64,000 bases of DNA from Desulfobacterales bacterium (GCA_016342285.1 JAEINQ010000003.1:62001-126000); one strand, 5' to 3'. Counted from the first letter of the stretch, positions 50,420 through 60,420 are shown. The notes: generated from the sequence alone by a model not told the origin. A program made the numbers and translations.

Positions 50420-50722
50420 TCAGTGCATCAAGGCGGCGGACAACCCCAAAAGGCTTCCCACCAGGAATTTCTGAAGGAAGATAATCGCCAGAAACACAAT
50501 GATGGGTGAAATGTCCATCCCGCCGAAATTGACGGGGATTTTGGAACGAATACGATAGAGCACCGGTTCGGTGGCGTTGTAAATGAACCGAACGATGGGG
50601 TTATAGGGGTCGGGGTTGACCCATGAAAGAACGGCCCGAGCGACGACGAGCCACATAAAGATGGTCAGGACATAATCGAAGACCACCGCCACAGCACTGA
50701 GAAAATTACCGATGATGAACAT
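50420..50722 (-). CDS. YggT family membrane protein
   Basis: SWVNPDPYNPIVRFIYNATEPVLYRIR. Confidence 0.93.
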   Translation of the reverse strand: MFIIGNFLSAVAVVFDYVLTIFMWLVVARAVLSWVNPDPYNPIVRFIYNATEPVLYRIRSKIPVNFGGMDISPIIVFLAIIFLQKFLVGSLLGLSAALMH

Positions 50723-51109
50723 AGTCTTTAAATTACCTTACAATCTCGGTTTGCAGGGAAGCATTTGGCCCGTCCCCACGGAAAACGTGTATCTGGAAAA
50801 ATAAAGGTATTCCTTCGAATAAGTCAAGTGATTTCGGTGATCATCGTTGACAGGAGACAATGCAACCGGGTAATTAGTTTCCATCCATAAATGGCCTTTT
50901 TGCCCAATCTCGGCGTCAATCGGCGCCATTGCTTGTGCGGCGCAGCGCGCTACGCCTCCGCGCAATGACTTGATTTCCTTGACCTTGGACAAAAATTCAC
51001 ATTTATGCATTGGAAACGACGATGGGTGCCAATTGAAACCACAGCCGCTCACCGGGCCACGCCCGGGCGGACCGCTGGGGAAAAACATCCGCCTATGGAA
51101 GGAAATTAA

Positions 51110-51958
51110 GTGAACCGACTCGACCACCGTATCGGCGTTGTGGGCGCCGGCAACATGGGCGAAGCCATGATGGGCGCCATGATCCGCTCCCAGCTCGTCC
51201 GGCCCGAACAAGTTTGCATCAGCGATATCCGGCCCGAGCGCCTGTTGCAGCTGGAAAAAGCTTACGGCGTCAGCACCACCGACGACAACCGAAGCCTTTT
51301 TATGAATAACGACGTGGTCGTTGTCGCCGTCAAGCCGCAACAAATCGACGCCCTTCTGGACGAAATCACCGTCGGCGGCATTGCCGTGTGTACCCGAAAG
51401 CTGGTCATTTCCATCGCCGCCGGCATAACCCTGAAACGATTTGAGGACCGCCTTTACGCAACGCTGGACGAAGCCGCCCGTCAGCGCCTGCCCATCGTCC
51501 GGGTCATGCCCAACACACCGGCCCTGGTGCTGGCCGGCATGACCGGCATGAGCCCCAATGCCAACGCCGCCGAGGCGGACGTCGCTGTAACCCGCGCCAT
51601 TTTCGAAGCCATGGGCAGGGTGAACCAGTTCGATGAAAAAGACCTGGACGCGGTGACAGCCCTTTCCGGCAGTGGCCCCGCCTATGTCTTTTACCTGGCA
51701 GAAGCCATGATTGCCGGCGGCGTGGCAGCCGGGCTGGATCCGGATGCCGCGGCAACCCTGAGTCTGGCAACCCTGGAAGGTGCGGTCAAGCTCATGGCCG
51801 CCAGCCAGGAGCCGCCGGAGACCCTTCGCCAACGGGTCACCTCTCCGGGCGGCACCACGGAAGCGGCCGTGGGCATACTGGACCGGGCTCAGGTTCACCA
51901 ACACATCGTCGACGCCATCGTGGCCGCAGCCGAACGCGCCAGGGAACTGAGCCGATAA
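51110..51958 (+). CDS. proC: Pyrroline-5-carboxylate reductase
   Basis: GVVGAGNMGEAMMGAMI; RVMPNTPALV; LSGSGPAYVFYLAEAMI; GTG start. Confidence 0.95.
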   Translation: MNRLDHRIGVVGAGNMGEAMMGAMIRSQLVRPEQVCISDIRPERLLQLEKAYGVSTTDDNRSLFMNNDVVVVAVKPQQIDALLDEITVGGIAVCTRKLVISIAAGITLKRFEDRLYATLDEAARQRLPIVRVMPNTPALVLAGMTGMSPNANAAEADVAVTRAIFEAMGRVNQFDEKDLDAVTALSGSGPAYVFYLAEAMIAGGVAAGLDPDAAATLSLATLEGAVKLMAASQEPPETLRQRVTSPGGTTEAAVGILDRAQVHQHIVDAIVAAAERARELSR

Positions 51959-52082
51959 GCCGGGCCGCCCCGGGGAAATAACGAAAATCCGTAACCTTTG
52001 AGGCCCAAACGGCTCTGCATGGGTTCGGACCATGTTGTTCCCGTTTGGCGGTTCGTTCGTTTCCGCTCGCGAATCCGTTTTT

Positions 52083-52348
52083 GTAAAGAATCCTGGGCCA
52101 GAGGACGCTGATTTGGTTTGCCCTTTGGAGGGGCTGTCCTTTGATGCTTGAAATTTGAAGTGCCTAAAATGCCTAAAATTAAGGAATTCTGCCATATCTT
52201 AGTTTAAAAAGAACCGAAGCGAAGCGACTCCACAATTTTAGGCATTTCAAACTTTAGCTCATTTTAGGCATTTGCCGGCGATTATAGCGGCATAGCCAAT
52301 TGACTCTGACCATGCCCTGAGGGCATGGATTTCAATGACGAATTAAAA
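52083..52348 (+). repeat. Family-1 repeat, copy E (near full length)
   Basis: TGTAAAGAATCCTGGGCCAGAGGACGCTG; TGCCTAAAATGCCTAAAATTAAGGAATTCTGCCATATCTTAG; GGCATAGCCAATTGACTCTGACCATGCCCTGAGGGCATGG. Confidence 0.85.
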
Positions 52349-52372
52349 ACCGACACCGGAGCCATCAAGACC

Positions 52373-53083
52373 ATGCTAACGGAAAGCGTTTCCTACTCAG
52401 CGGCATTTGCAGCGGGACTAATCTCTTTTTTCTCGCCCTGCATTCTGCCGCTCATACCGGCCTATTTCACCTTTATCACCGGATTTTCCCTGGAAGAGCT
52501 AACCAAAAACGTCAGCGCCGACGTCCGAAAAAAAGTCATCCTTTCCACAGCCGCCTATGTCAGCGGATTTTCGCTGGTCTTTGTTCTGATGGGCGCCAGC
52601 GCCTCATACCTGGGGGCCATGATCTTTGATCACCGCAATGCCATCCGCATCATCGGCGGCCTGCTGATCATCGTTCTAGGGGTTCATATGACCGGTCTGG
52701 TCCGATTCAGGGCTCTGGATGTTGAAAAGCGGCTCCACCTCCGCAACAAGCCCCTCCATGTGTTTGGCACCTTTGTCGTGGGCATGGCCTTTGCCGCCGG
52801 CTGGAGCCCATGTATCGGGCCACTTCTGGGCTCCATTCTCATTATCGCCGGGAGCCAGGAAACCATCTGGCAGGGCATGGCGCTGCTCGGCACCTATTCG
52901 ACCGGACTGGCCTTGCCCTTTGTGCTGATGTCTGTTTTCATTCACTTCCTGGTCCGGTTCATTTCCAGGGCCACACGGATACTCAAATTCGTCAACCTCA
53001 CGTCCGGCATACTGCTCATTGTTGTCGGCGCGATTCTACTGGCGGACCGGCTCAGCTGGTTCACCGCTATAGGACAGCCATGA
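52373..53083 (+). CDS. ccdA: Cytochrome c biogenesis protein CcdA
   Basis: AAGLISFFSPCILPLIPAYFTFITG; GWSPCIGPLLGSIL. Confidence 0.93.
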   Translation: MLTESVSYSAAFAAGLISFFSPCILPLIPAYFTFITGFSLEELTKNVSADVRKKVILSTAAYVSGFSLVFVLMGASASYLGAMIFDHRNAIRIIGGLLIIVLGVHMTGLVRFRALDVEKRLHLRNKPLHVFGTFVVGMAFAAGWSPCIGPLLGSILIIAGSQETIWQGMALLGTYSTGLALPFVLMSVFIHFLVRFISRATRILKFVNLTSGILLIVVGAILLADRLSWFTAIGQP

Positions 53084-53508
53084 AAACGACTTCCTTTCCC
53101 CTGTTTTTCCGTTGCCTGATGCTGGCCGCCTTTTGCTGGATACTGACCCCAGGCACCCACCAGGCCTTGGCTCAGGAAACCATTCGATGGCAGCCCTACG
53201 ATACCGGGATCCCTTCGGCAAAGGCCGACAAGAAAAAGCTGATGCTCCATTTTTATGCAGACTGGTGCGGCTACTGCAAAAAGATGGAAGCGGAAACATT
53301 TCGCAACAAGGAAGTCATTCAGGCACTCAACGACCGGTTCGTGACAGTGCGGGTTGACACGGAGCGTCAAAAACGGATCGCCGCACAGTTTCAGGTCCGA
53401 GGCCTTCCGGACACGTGGTTCGTGGGCGAAGACGGCGTTCCCATCGGCAACCGGGCCGGGTTCATGTCGGCGGACCAACTGCTGAAAATCCTTCGCAGCC
53501 TGCCGTAA
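53080..53508 (+). CDS. Thioredoxin-fold periplasmic protein
   Basis: Signal peptide; FYADWCGYCKKMEAETF; ATG overlaps ccdA stop. Confidence 0.9.
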   Translation: MKTTSFPLFFRCLMLAAFCWILTPGTHQALAQETIRWQPYDTGIPSAKADKKKLMLHFYADWCGYCKKMEAETFRNKEVIQALNDRFVTVRVDTERQKRIAAQFQVRGLPDTWFVGEDGVPIGNRAGFMSADQLLKILRSLP

Positions 53509-53537
53509 TGGGCGTTATTGGGGTAACTGTTCACGGG

Positions 53538-53689
53538 GTTGAAACTCTCAGAGAGTTCCGAACCCTCGCACGGTAAGCGTTTAAAGGGTGCCGTAGATGC
53601 GAGGCGCCGGGCATGCCGACGTACTATTTCGTACTTCAAATGCCCGGGAACAAAGTCACGCCTCGGCGTGATGCCCTGTGAATGCTTAC
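53538..53689. repeat. Pair of stacked hairpins, the second nested at three levels
   Basis: GGTTGAAACTCTCAGAGAGTTCCGAACC; GTAAGCGTTTAAAGGG/CCCTGTGAATGCTTAC; GAGGCG/CGCCTC; CCGGGCAT/ATGCCCGG; GTAC/GTAC. Confidence 0.8.
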
Positions 53690-53947
53690 TTATTTGGAGT
53701 AGCGGTAAGCGTAGCGGCGAGCCAAACGAAAGGCGGCCGAAAGGATAACCAGGGCGCAAAGCGCCACAAGAAGCACCGGCAACCACACATGGCCATGCCA
53801 TTGGGGATGACCGCGGGCCAGGTCGATGCCCACCAGCCCGAAGGCCGCCGCCACCGCCAGCCCGATGATCATCACCCAACAGAGCGTTTCGGAGTCGTAC
53901 CAAGGCGTGATAGCTTTTCGAAAGACCGGCCCCTGATCCAGATGCAT
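53690..53947 (-). CDS. Small hypothetical membrane protein
   Basis: Two predicted TM stretches: WVMIIGLAVAAAFGLVGIDLA and VWLPVLLVALCALVILSAAF. Confidence 0.6.
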   Translation of the reverse strand: MHLDQGPVFRKAITPWYDSETLCWVMIIGLAVAAAFGLVGIDLARGHPQWHGHVWLPVLLVALCALVILSAAFRLARRYAYRYSK

Positions 53948-54008
53948 GGCAACCTTTCCGGCAACAACGCCAAACGTTTGTTTACTTTTGCCACGTCAAC
54001 AAAGGTGT

Positions 54009-54070
54009 CTCGGCATAACCCGTTGACGCTGCCTACGCCCCAGGACGTGGGGTGCTAAATCGAATTGAAG
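54009..54070 (+). repeat. Family-1 repeat, copy J (right end only)
   Basis: CTCGGCATAACCCGTTGACGCTGCCTACGCCCCAGGACGTGGGGTGCTAAATCGAATTGAA. Confidence 0.5.
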
Positions 54071-54144
54071 GGTACCGTTCCGGGGTAAACATGGGCGGCG
54101 CGACACCTACCCGTTTCTATGACCCAAAACCGGAATAAAATCAA

Positions 54145-55092
54145 ATGGAACATCGCCACCCATCCGTCATCAGCCCGACCGGCACTCCCCAGATCAAAGG
54201 GATGCTAGTGTTTGCCCTGACGGTTCTCATGCTGCTCGGATGTGCGCCGGCAGCCCGGCGCCTGACCGTCGAATCATTAAGTCAGGGTTTTTTGCCCGGC
54301 ACCATTGTGGACACACGCAGTCGGCAGCCCATCGACTTTGCCGCGTTCATCACAGCCCTGGAACAGGTGGCCATTGTCTACGTGGGCGAGAGCCACATGG
54401 ACCCGGCCCACCACGACGTTCAGCGCCGGGTCATTGAGGCCCTGGCCGATCGCCGGCCCGGACTGGCGGTGGGCCTGGAAATGTTTGATCGAACCTACCA
54501 GCCGATCCTCGACCAGTGGGGCCGGGGCCTTCTGGACGAAAACGCCCTGCTGGAAAAAAGCCACTGGTACGCCAACTGGCGATACCCTTACCCCCTCTAC
54601 CGCGAACTGATGGAGACCATTCGAACCCGGGGGCTGCGGCCCGTGGCCCTGAACCTTCCCTTTCACATTCCACCAAAAATCGCCGCGGGGGGGCTCGACA
54701 GCCTTTTTGGCGACGACCGCAAGCACCTGCCCCTGCGCCTCGACACCACAAACGCCCAGCACCGGGCGTTCGTGGCCCGAATCTTCCAGCAACACCGGTC
54801 GATAGGAAACATAAACTTTGAAAAGTTCTACCAGGCCCAGTGCGCATGGGAAGAGGCCATGGCCGAGGCAGTCGCGGAAGGCGCCGGAAACAGCCCCATG
54901 GTGGTCCTTGCCGGCAGCGGACACATCATCGAAAAATTCGGCATTCCGCTTCGCGCTTTTGCGCGCAACGGCGCCGCCTATCTCACCGTCCTGCCCGTAT
55001 CGGCCGGCGGCACGGCCCAACTGACCGAGGCCGACTTTCTATGGGTCACGCCCGCCAGGCCGAAGTTAATCCCCATGCACAAAGGCGGATAA
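54145..55092 (+). CDS. ChaN-family lipoprotein (haem/iron-regulated)
   Basis: VYVGESHMDPAHHDVQRRVIEAL; VGLEMFDRTYQPILDQW; lipobox MLLGC (internal start at 54202 also possible). Confidence 0.85.
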   Translation: MEHRHPSVISPTGTPQIKGMLVFALTVLMLLGCAPAARRLTVESLSQGFLPGTIVDTRSRQPIDFAAFITALEQVAIVYVGESHMDPAHHDVQRRVIEALADRRPGLAVGLEMFDRTYQPILDQWGRGLLDENALLEKSHWYANWRYPYPLYRELMETIRTRGLRPVALNLPFHIPPKIAAGGLDSLFGDDRKHLPLRLDTTNAQHRAFVARIFQQHRSIGNINFEKFYQAQCAWEEAMAEAVAEGAGNSPMVVLAGSGHIIEKFGIPLRAFARNGAAYLTVLPVSAGGTAQLTEADFLWVTPARPKLIPMHKGG

Positions 55093-55100
55093 GCGACAAC

Positions 55101-55147
55101 CCACTATATGTTGAAAATACCTGTTGACACACAACAAGATGTTGTAA
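55101..55147 (+). promoter_or_regulatory. Putative pair of NrdR boxes upstream of nrdD
   Basis: CCACTATATGTTGAAA (55101-55116) and CAACAAGATGTTGTAA (55132-55147), 31-bp phasing. Confidence 0.5.
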
Positions 55148-55248
55148 TAGGCTTCCTTTACCGCAGGCCACTCATCTGCACCTATCTAAACCATCAACCG
55201 ATTTAAATGTCCGATACATTTTCCACAAACGGGAATCATCTTCCGTGA

Positions 55249-57393
55249 ATGGAAACACAGACGGCTCTTTCATTAATTTACCGAACCTGTCGAGGTGAGC
55301 GTGTGATTGAAAAAATCAAGAAACGGGACGGTCGGGTCGTCGAATTCGACTCATCGAAAATCACCGCTGCCATCGCCAAGGCAGGCAAGGCCACCGGCGA
55401 TTTCCAGGAACGGGAAGCCAAGAAAATGACTCTTCGCGTGCTGACCCTGGCCCATGAAATGCGCCTGGATCCGGAACCCGAAGTCGAAGAGGTCCAGGAT
55501 ATCGTTGAGCGCGTATTGCTCGATTCGCCCTTTTCCGATACGGCCAAGGCCTATATCCTTTACCGTGCACAACATGCCCAGATCCGCCAGATGGCCACCA
55601 AGGCCAATGTGGACCTGGTGGACCACTACATCCAGAAACTGGACTGGAAAATAAAAGAAAACAGCAACATGTGTTACTCCCTGCAGGGGCTCAACAACTA
55701 CATCTCCTCGGACGTCACCTCCGAGTACTGGCTCAACTGCATCTATCCGCCCGAGATTCGGCAGGCACACAAGTCCGGCGCGCTGCACATTCACGACTTG
55801 AGCCTGCTATCGGTCTACTGCGTGGGCTGGGATCTTCAGGACCTGCTCAAAAACGGCTTCAAAGGGGTCGAAGGCAAGGTTGAAAGCGCGCCTCCCCGAC
55901 ACCTGCGTTCGGCTCTGGGGCAAATCGTCAACTTTTTCTACACCCTTCAGGGCGAAGCGGCCGGCGCCCAGGCCCTGTCCAATTTCGACACCCTGCTGGC
56001 CCCCTTTGTACGCTACGACGATCTCAGCTACAAAGAAGTCAAGCAAGCCCTTCAGGAGTTCGTCTTCAACATCAACATCCCCACCCGGGTGGGGTTCCAG
56101 ACCCCCTTTACCAACATCACCATGGATCTGATCGTTCCGAACCTGCTCAAGGATGTAGCGGTCATCGTGGGCGGCACGGAAAGAGAAGAGACCTACGCCG
56201 CCTTCCAGCCTGAAATGGACGTGATCAACCGGGCCTTTGCCGACGTCATGATGGAAGGCGACGCCAAGGGCCGCGTTTTCACCTTCCCGATTCCCACCTA
56301 CAACATCACCGAGGATTTCAACTGGGACAATCCCAACCTGGACATGATCTGGAGAATGACCGGCAAATACGGCATCCCGTATTTCTCCAATTTCATCAAC
56401 TCGGACATGTCACCCGACGATGCCCGCTCCATGTGCTGCCGACTGCGCCTGGACAACCGCGAACTGCTCAAGCGGGGCGGCGGCCTCTTCGGCGCCAACC
56501 CCCTGACCGGCTCCATCGGCGTGGTCACCATCAACCTTCCCAGAATCGGATACACGGCCCGCACCCGGGAGGAATTCTTCGCCAAACTCGACGGTCAGGT
56601 TCAGTTGGCTGTTGAAAGCCTGGCCATCAAGCGCAAAGTCTTGGAGAAATTCACCGACCGCAATCTCTACCCCTACTCCAAGTTCTACCTCCGGGAAATC
56701 AAGAACGGGTCCGGGCTCTACTGGAAAAACCACTTTTCCACCATCGGCATCATCGGCATGAACGAATCCTGCCTTAATTTCCTGGGAAAGGACATCGGCA
56801 GCGAGCCGGGCCGCAAATTCTCCCTTGAAGTCCTCGATTTTCTCCGGCAGCGGATGTCGGAAATCCAGGATCAGACCGGGGACATCTTCAACCTGGAAGC
56901 CACTCCGGGTGAAGGGACATCGTACCGGCTGTGCATGCTGGACAAGAAGCGGTATCCGGACATCGTCTGCGCCAACGAAGAGGATTTCCGAAAGGGAACG
57001 GCCCCCTACTACACCAACTCGACCCAGCTTCCGGTCAATTACACCGACGACCTGTTCGAAACGCTCTCCCTGCAGGACGAACTTCAGACCAAGTATACCG
57101 GCGGCACCGTCCTGCACATTTTCCTGGGTGAGCAGGTACGGGACACCGAAGCCCTGAAAAGCCTCGTTCGGAAAGTGGCCACCAACTACCGATTGCCGTA
57201 TTTCACCATCACGCCGACCTTCAGCGTCTGTCCGGCCCACGGCTATCTCACCGGAGAGCAAACCCATTGCGCCGTCTGCAGTCAGGAGACCGAGGTCTAT
57301 TCCAGGGTCGTGGGCTACCTGCGGCCCATTAAACAATGGAACAACGGCAAACAGGCCGAATACAGCCGCCGAAAAACCTTCGAGGTCGCCTGA
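55249..57393 (+). CDS. nrdD: Anaerobic ribonucleoside-triphosphate reductase
   Basis: ATP-cone KIKKRDGRVVEFDSSKITAAI; glycyl-radical C-terminus with VCPAHGYLTGEQTHCAVCSQETEVYSRVVGYLRP (GTG 55303 start also possible). Confidence 0.96.
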   Translation: METQTALSLIYRTCRGERVIEKIKKRDGRVVEFDSSKITAAIAKAGKATGDFQEREAKKMTLRVLTLAHEMRLDPEPEVEEVQDIVERVLLDSPFSDTAKAYILYRAQHAQIRQMATKANVDLVDHYIQKLDWKIKENSNMCYSLQGLNNYISSDVTSEYWLNCIYPPEIRQAHKSGALHIHDLSLLSVYCVGWDLQDLLKNGFKGVEGKVESAPPRHLRSALGQIVNFFYTLQGEAAGAQALSNFDTLLAPFVRYDDLSYKEVKQALQEFVFNINIPTRVGFQTPFTNITMDLIVPNLLKDVAVIVGGTEREETYAAFQPEMDVINRAFADVMMEGDAKGRVFTFPIPTYNITEDFNWDNPNLDMIWRMTGKYGIPYFSNFINSDMSPDDARSMCCRLRLDNRELLKRGGGLFGANPLTGSIGVVTINLPRIGYTARTREEFFAKLDGQVQLAVESLAIKRKVLEKFTDRNLYPYSKFYLREIKNGSGLYWKNHFSTIGIIGMNESCLNFLGKDIGSEPGRKFSLEVLDFLRQRMSEIQDQTGDIFNLEATPGEGTSYRLCMLDKKRYPDIVCANEEDFRKGTAPYYTNSTQLPVNYTDDLFETLSLQDELQTKYTGGTVLHIFLGEQVRDTEALKSLVRKVATNYRLPYFTITPTFSVCPAHGYLTGEQTHCAVCSQETEVYSRVVGYLRPIKQWNNGKQAEYSRRKTFEVA

Positions 57394-57411
57394 CCCCGCA
57401 TCACTGCCATA

Positions 57412-58140
57412 ATGGAAAACAAACCAGACAAGGGGGCCCCGGTGTTTTTCGGCGGCCTCCAAAAGAACTCATTAATCGATTACCCGGGAAAGATCAGCTG
57501 CGTGCTTTTTTTTTCCGGGTGCAACTTTTCCTGCCCTTACTGTCACAATCCCGACCTGGCCCTGGGCCGGGCACACACCCAACAGCAGGTCCCGGAAGAG
57601 GCCGCCTTTGATTTTCTGACCCGACGGCGGGGCCTTCTTCAAGGGGTCGTGCTCACCGGCGGCGAAGCGTGCCTCAATCCGCACCTGTCGCGGATCTGCC
57701 GCCGCATCAAGGCGCTGGGATACCCGGTCAAGCTCGACACCAACGGCAGCCGGCCAAAGGTCCTTACCGCCCTTCTGGCCGAACACCTGATCGACTACGT
57801 GGCCATGGACATCAAGACCACCCCCGGCGCCTATTTCCCGACCCTTCGCCCCATTGACCGTCCCCAGGATATCGAGGCCAGCATCGACATCCTGCTTGCC
57901 GCTGACATCGACACTGAATTTCGCACCACCTGTGCCGCCCCCCTGGTCAATGCCACGGTGATCGAGGCCATTGCCCGGCGCATCCAAGGCGCCCGGTGCT
58001 ACGCACTCCAGCCCTGCCTTACCCAAGATGCCCTGGACCCGGCCTTTTTTACAACCCATCCGGATCAGCCCACCCGCGAAGACCTTGCCGCCTTTCAGCG
58101 CATCGCCGCCCCTTTCGTGAAATCCTGCCTCGTCCGATAA
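57412..58140 (+). CDS. nrdG: Anaerobic ribonucleotide reductase activating protein (radical SAM)
   Basis: LFFSGCNFSCPYCHNPDLAL CxxxCxxC; GGEACLNPHL; adjacent to nrdD. Confidence 0.93.
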   Translation: MENKPDKGAPVFFGGLQKNSLIDYPGKISCVLFFSGCNFSCPYCHNPDLALGRAHTQQQVPEEAAFDFLTRRRGLLQGVVLTGGEACLNPHLSRICRRIKALGYPVKLDTNGSRPKVLTALLAEHLIDYVAMDIKTTPGAYFPTLRPIDRPQDIEASIDILLAADIDTEFRTTCAAPLVNATVIEAIARRIQGARCYALQPCLTQDALDPAFFTTHPDQPTREDLAAFQRIAAPFVKSCLVR

Positions 58141-58400
58141 GGAAAAGCCCGGCAGTCAACAAATCTGTTGCAATGACTTCATATTAACAACGGAATCAAT
58201 ACAAAATCCCCCTCTTCCGGCCCCTGTCGATCGCGATCTCGCCTTTTCCCGTCCGGTATCAAACTCGTCGCGTAAAGCAAACAGAATTCACATACTGTAC
58301 GTCATTCATATTTTCCTTGACACTTCCTTGCTGAATTCCGTACATTGACCTGGACTTGCGGCCTACCTGCCGAAACACAAAAACCGAAGGGAGGACGAAC

Positions 58401-60305
58401 ATGACCAACGCGTACGATAAGGCTTTTGCCCAATCCATCAACGATCCGGACGGGTTCTGGACCGGGCCGGCTGAGGACTGCCACTGGTACAAGAAATGGG
58501 ACAAGGTGCTCGACGACAGCAATAAGCCGTTTTACCGTTGGTTTACAGGCGGGGAAGTGAACACCTGCTATAACGCCCTGGACTATCATATCGAAAACGG
58601 CCGGGGCGGTCAGCACGCACTGATCTACGACTCCCCGGTAACCAACACCATCCGAAAATACACCTATGTCCAGCTCCGCGACGAAGTGGCGCGATTTGCC
58701 GGGGTGCTGTTCAACCAGGGGGTGGCCAAGGGGGACCGGGTCATCATCTACATGCCCATGATCGCCGAGGCGGCCATCGCCATGCTGGCCTGCGCTCGGA
58801 TCGGCGCGGTCCACTCGGTGGTCTTCGGCGGGTTTGCCGCCAAAGAGCTGGCCACACGAATCGACGATGCCAAGCCCAAGGTCATCGTGTCGGCCTCCTG
58901 CGGCATCGAGGTCAAACGGGTCATCGCCTACAAGCCCCTGCTGGACAAGGCCATTGATTTTGCCGAGTTCAAACCGGAAAAATGCGTGATCTTCCAGCGC
59001 CCCATGGAAGAGGCGTCCATGGTGGCGGGACGGGACGTGGACTGGATGGAGGCCATGGAATCGGCCCAGCCCCAGGACTGCGTACCGGTGGCAGCCACCG
59101 ACCCGCTCTATATTCTTTACACCTCGGGCACCACGGGCGAGCCCAAGGGGGTGGTCAGAGACAACGGCGGGCACATGGTGGCCCTCAAGTGGTCCATGAA
59201 GGCGGTTTACAACGTCGATGCCGGGGATGTCTACTGGGCCGCCTCGGACGTGGGCTGGGTGGTGGGCCACAGCTATATCGTCTACGCTCCCCTTCTGCAG
59301 GGTTGCACCACGATCCTGTTCGAAGGCAAACCGGTAGGGACCCCCGATGCCGGCGTCTTCTGGCGGGTGATCAGTGAACACAAGGTCAAATGCATGTTCA
59401 CCGCGCCCACAGCCTTTCGGGCCATCAAACGCGAGGACCCCAGGGCGGAGTTGATGAAGAACTACGACCTGTCCTGCTTTAAAACGCTTTTTCTGGCCGG
59501 AGAACGGCTGGATCCGGACACCCTGCACTGGGCGGAAAACTGTCTGAAAATACCTGTGATCGACCACTGGTGGCAGACCGAGACCGGCTGGGCCATCTGT
59601 GCCAACTGCATGGGGATCCACGACTTCCCGGTCAAAATGGGCTCGCCCACCAAACCGGCCCCGGGGTGGAACGTCCAGGTGGTGGATCCGGACTGCAATG
59701 TCGTCAAGACGGGCGAAATCGGTGCCCTGGTGGTCAAACTGCCCCTGCCCCCCGGGACCCTGCCGAGCCTGTGGCAGAACGACAAGCGCTACGTAGAATC
59801 CTATCTCGAGGAATTTCCCGGCTACTACAAAACCGCCGATGCCGGCTACATCGACGAGGAAGGCTATGTCTACGTCATGAGCCGCACCGACGACATCATC
59901 AACGTGGCCGGTCACCGGCTCTCTACCGGAGCCATGGAGGAGGTGCTGGCCGATCACCCGGAGGTGGCCGAATGCGCCGTGCTCGGCGTCGAGGATCAAC
60001 TCAAGGGGCAGGTGCCCGTGGGTTTTCTGGTCTTAAACGCCGGGGTCGATCGGCCCCATGAAGACATCGTCAAGGAGGTGATCGCCATGGTCCGCGACCG
60101 CATCGGACCGGTGGCCGCCTTTAAGACCGCCACGGTGGTCAAACGGCTGCCCAAGACCCGTTCGGGCAAGATCCTGCGGGGCACCATTCAAAAGATCGCC
60201 GACAACCAGCAATACAAAGTGCCGGCCACCATCGACGATCCGACCATCCTTGTGGAAATGGAAGAGGCCCTGATCGGCATCGGGTATGCCAAGGCCAGAA
60301 AATAA
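58401..60305 (+). CDS. Propionyl/acetyl-CoA synthetase-type AMP-forming ligase (PrpE-like)
   Basis: YILYTSGTTGEPKGVVRDNGGHMVALKWSM; DHWWQTETGW; SRTDDIINVAGHRLSTG. Confidence 0.93.
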   Translation: MTNAYDKAFAQSINDPDGFWTGPAEDCHWYKKWDKVLDDSNKPFYRWFTGGEVNTCYNALDYHIENGRGGQHALIYDSPVTNTIRKYTYVQLRDEVARFAGVLFNQGVAKGDRVIIYMPMIAEAAIAMLACARIGAVHSVVFGGFAAKELATRIDDAKPKVIVSASCGIEVKRVIAYKPLLDKAIDFAEFKPEKCVIFQRPMEEASMVAGRDVDWMEAMESAQPQDCVPVAATDPLYILYTSGTTGEPKGVVRDNGGHMVALKWSMKAVYNVDAGDVYWAASDVGWVVGHSYIVYAPLLQGCTTILFEGKPVGTPDAGVFWRVISEHKVKCMFTAPTAFRAIKREDPRAELMKNYDLSCFKTLFLAGERLDPDTLHWAENCLKIPVIDHWWQTETGWAICANCMGIHDFPVKMGSPTKPAPGWNVQVVDPDCNVVKTGEIGALVVKLPLPPGTLPSLWQNDKRYVESYLEEFPGYYKTADAGYIDEEGYVYVMSRTDDIINVAGHRLSTGAMEEVLADHPEVAECAVLGVEDQLKGQVPVGFLVLNAGVDRPHEDIVKEVIAMVRDRIGPVAAFKTATVVKRLPKTRSGKILRGTIQKIADNQQYKVPATIDDPTILVEMEEALIGIGYAKARK

Positions 60306-60308
60306 TGT

Positions 60309-60392
60309 AAGGCATTGGCCAACAAATGAAAAGGCACCGCCAACTGACTCTGACCATGCCCTGAGGAAATTGATTCCCAGGACGCATTGAAC
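60309..60392 (+). repeat. Family-1 repeat, copy I (right end, degenerate)
   Basis: GGCATTGGCCAACAAATGAAAAGGCACCGCCAACTGACTCTGACCATGCCCTGAGGAAATTGATTCCCAGGACGCATTGAA. Confidence 0.5.
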
Positions 60393-60420
60393 GGTTGGTA
60401 GACCGGTGCGCCGGAATTGA

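Noticed and set aside
50738-52195. 485-aa minus-strand ORF
   Set aside because: Antisense to proC. The C-terminal piece MHKCEFLSKVKEIKSLRGG... lies in intergenic repeat-like DNA without a convincing gene structure.
58302-59999. 565-aa minus-strand ORF
   Set aside because: Antisense shadow of the PrpE-like ligase.
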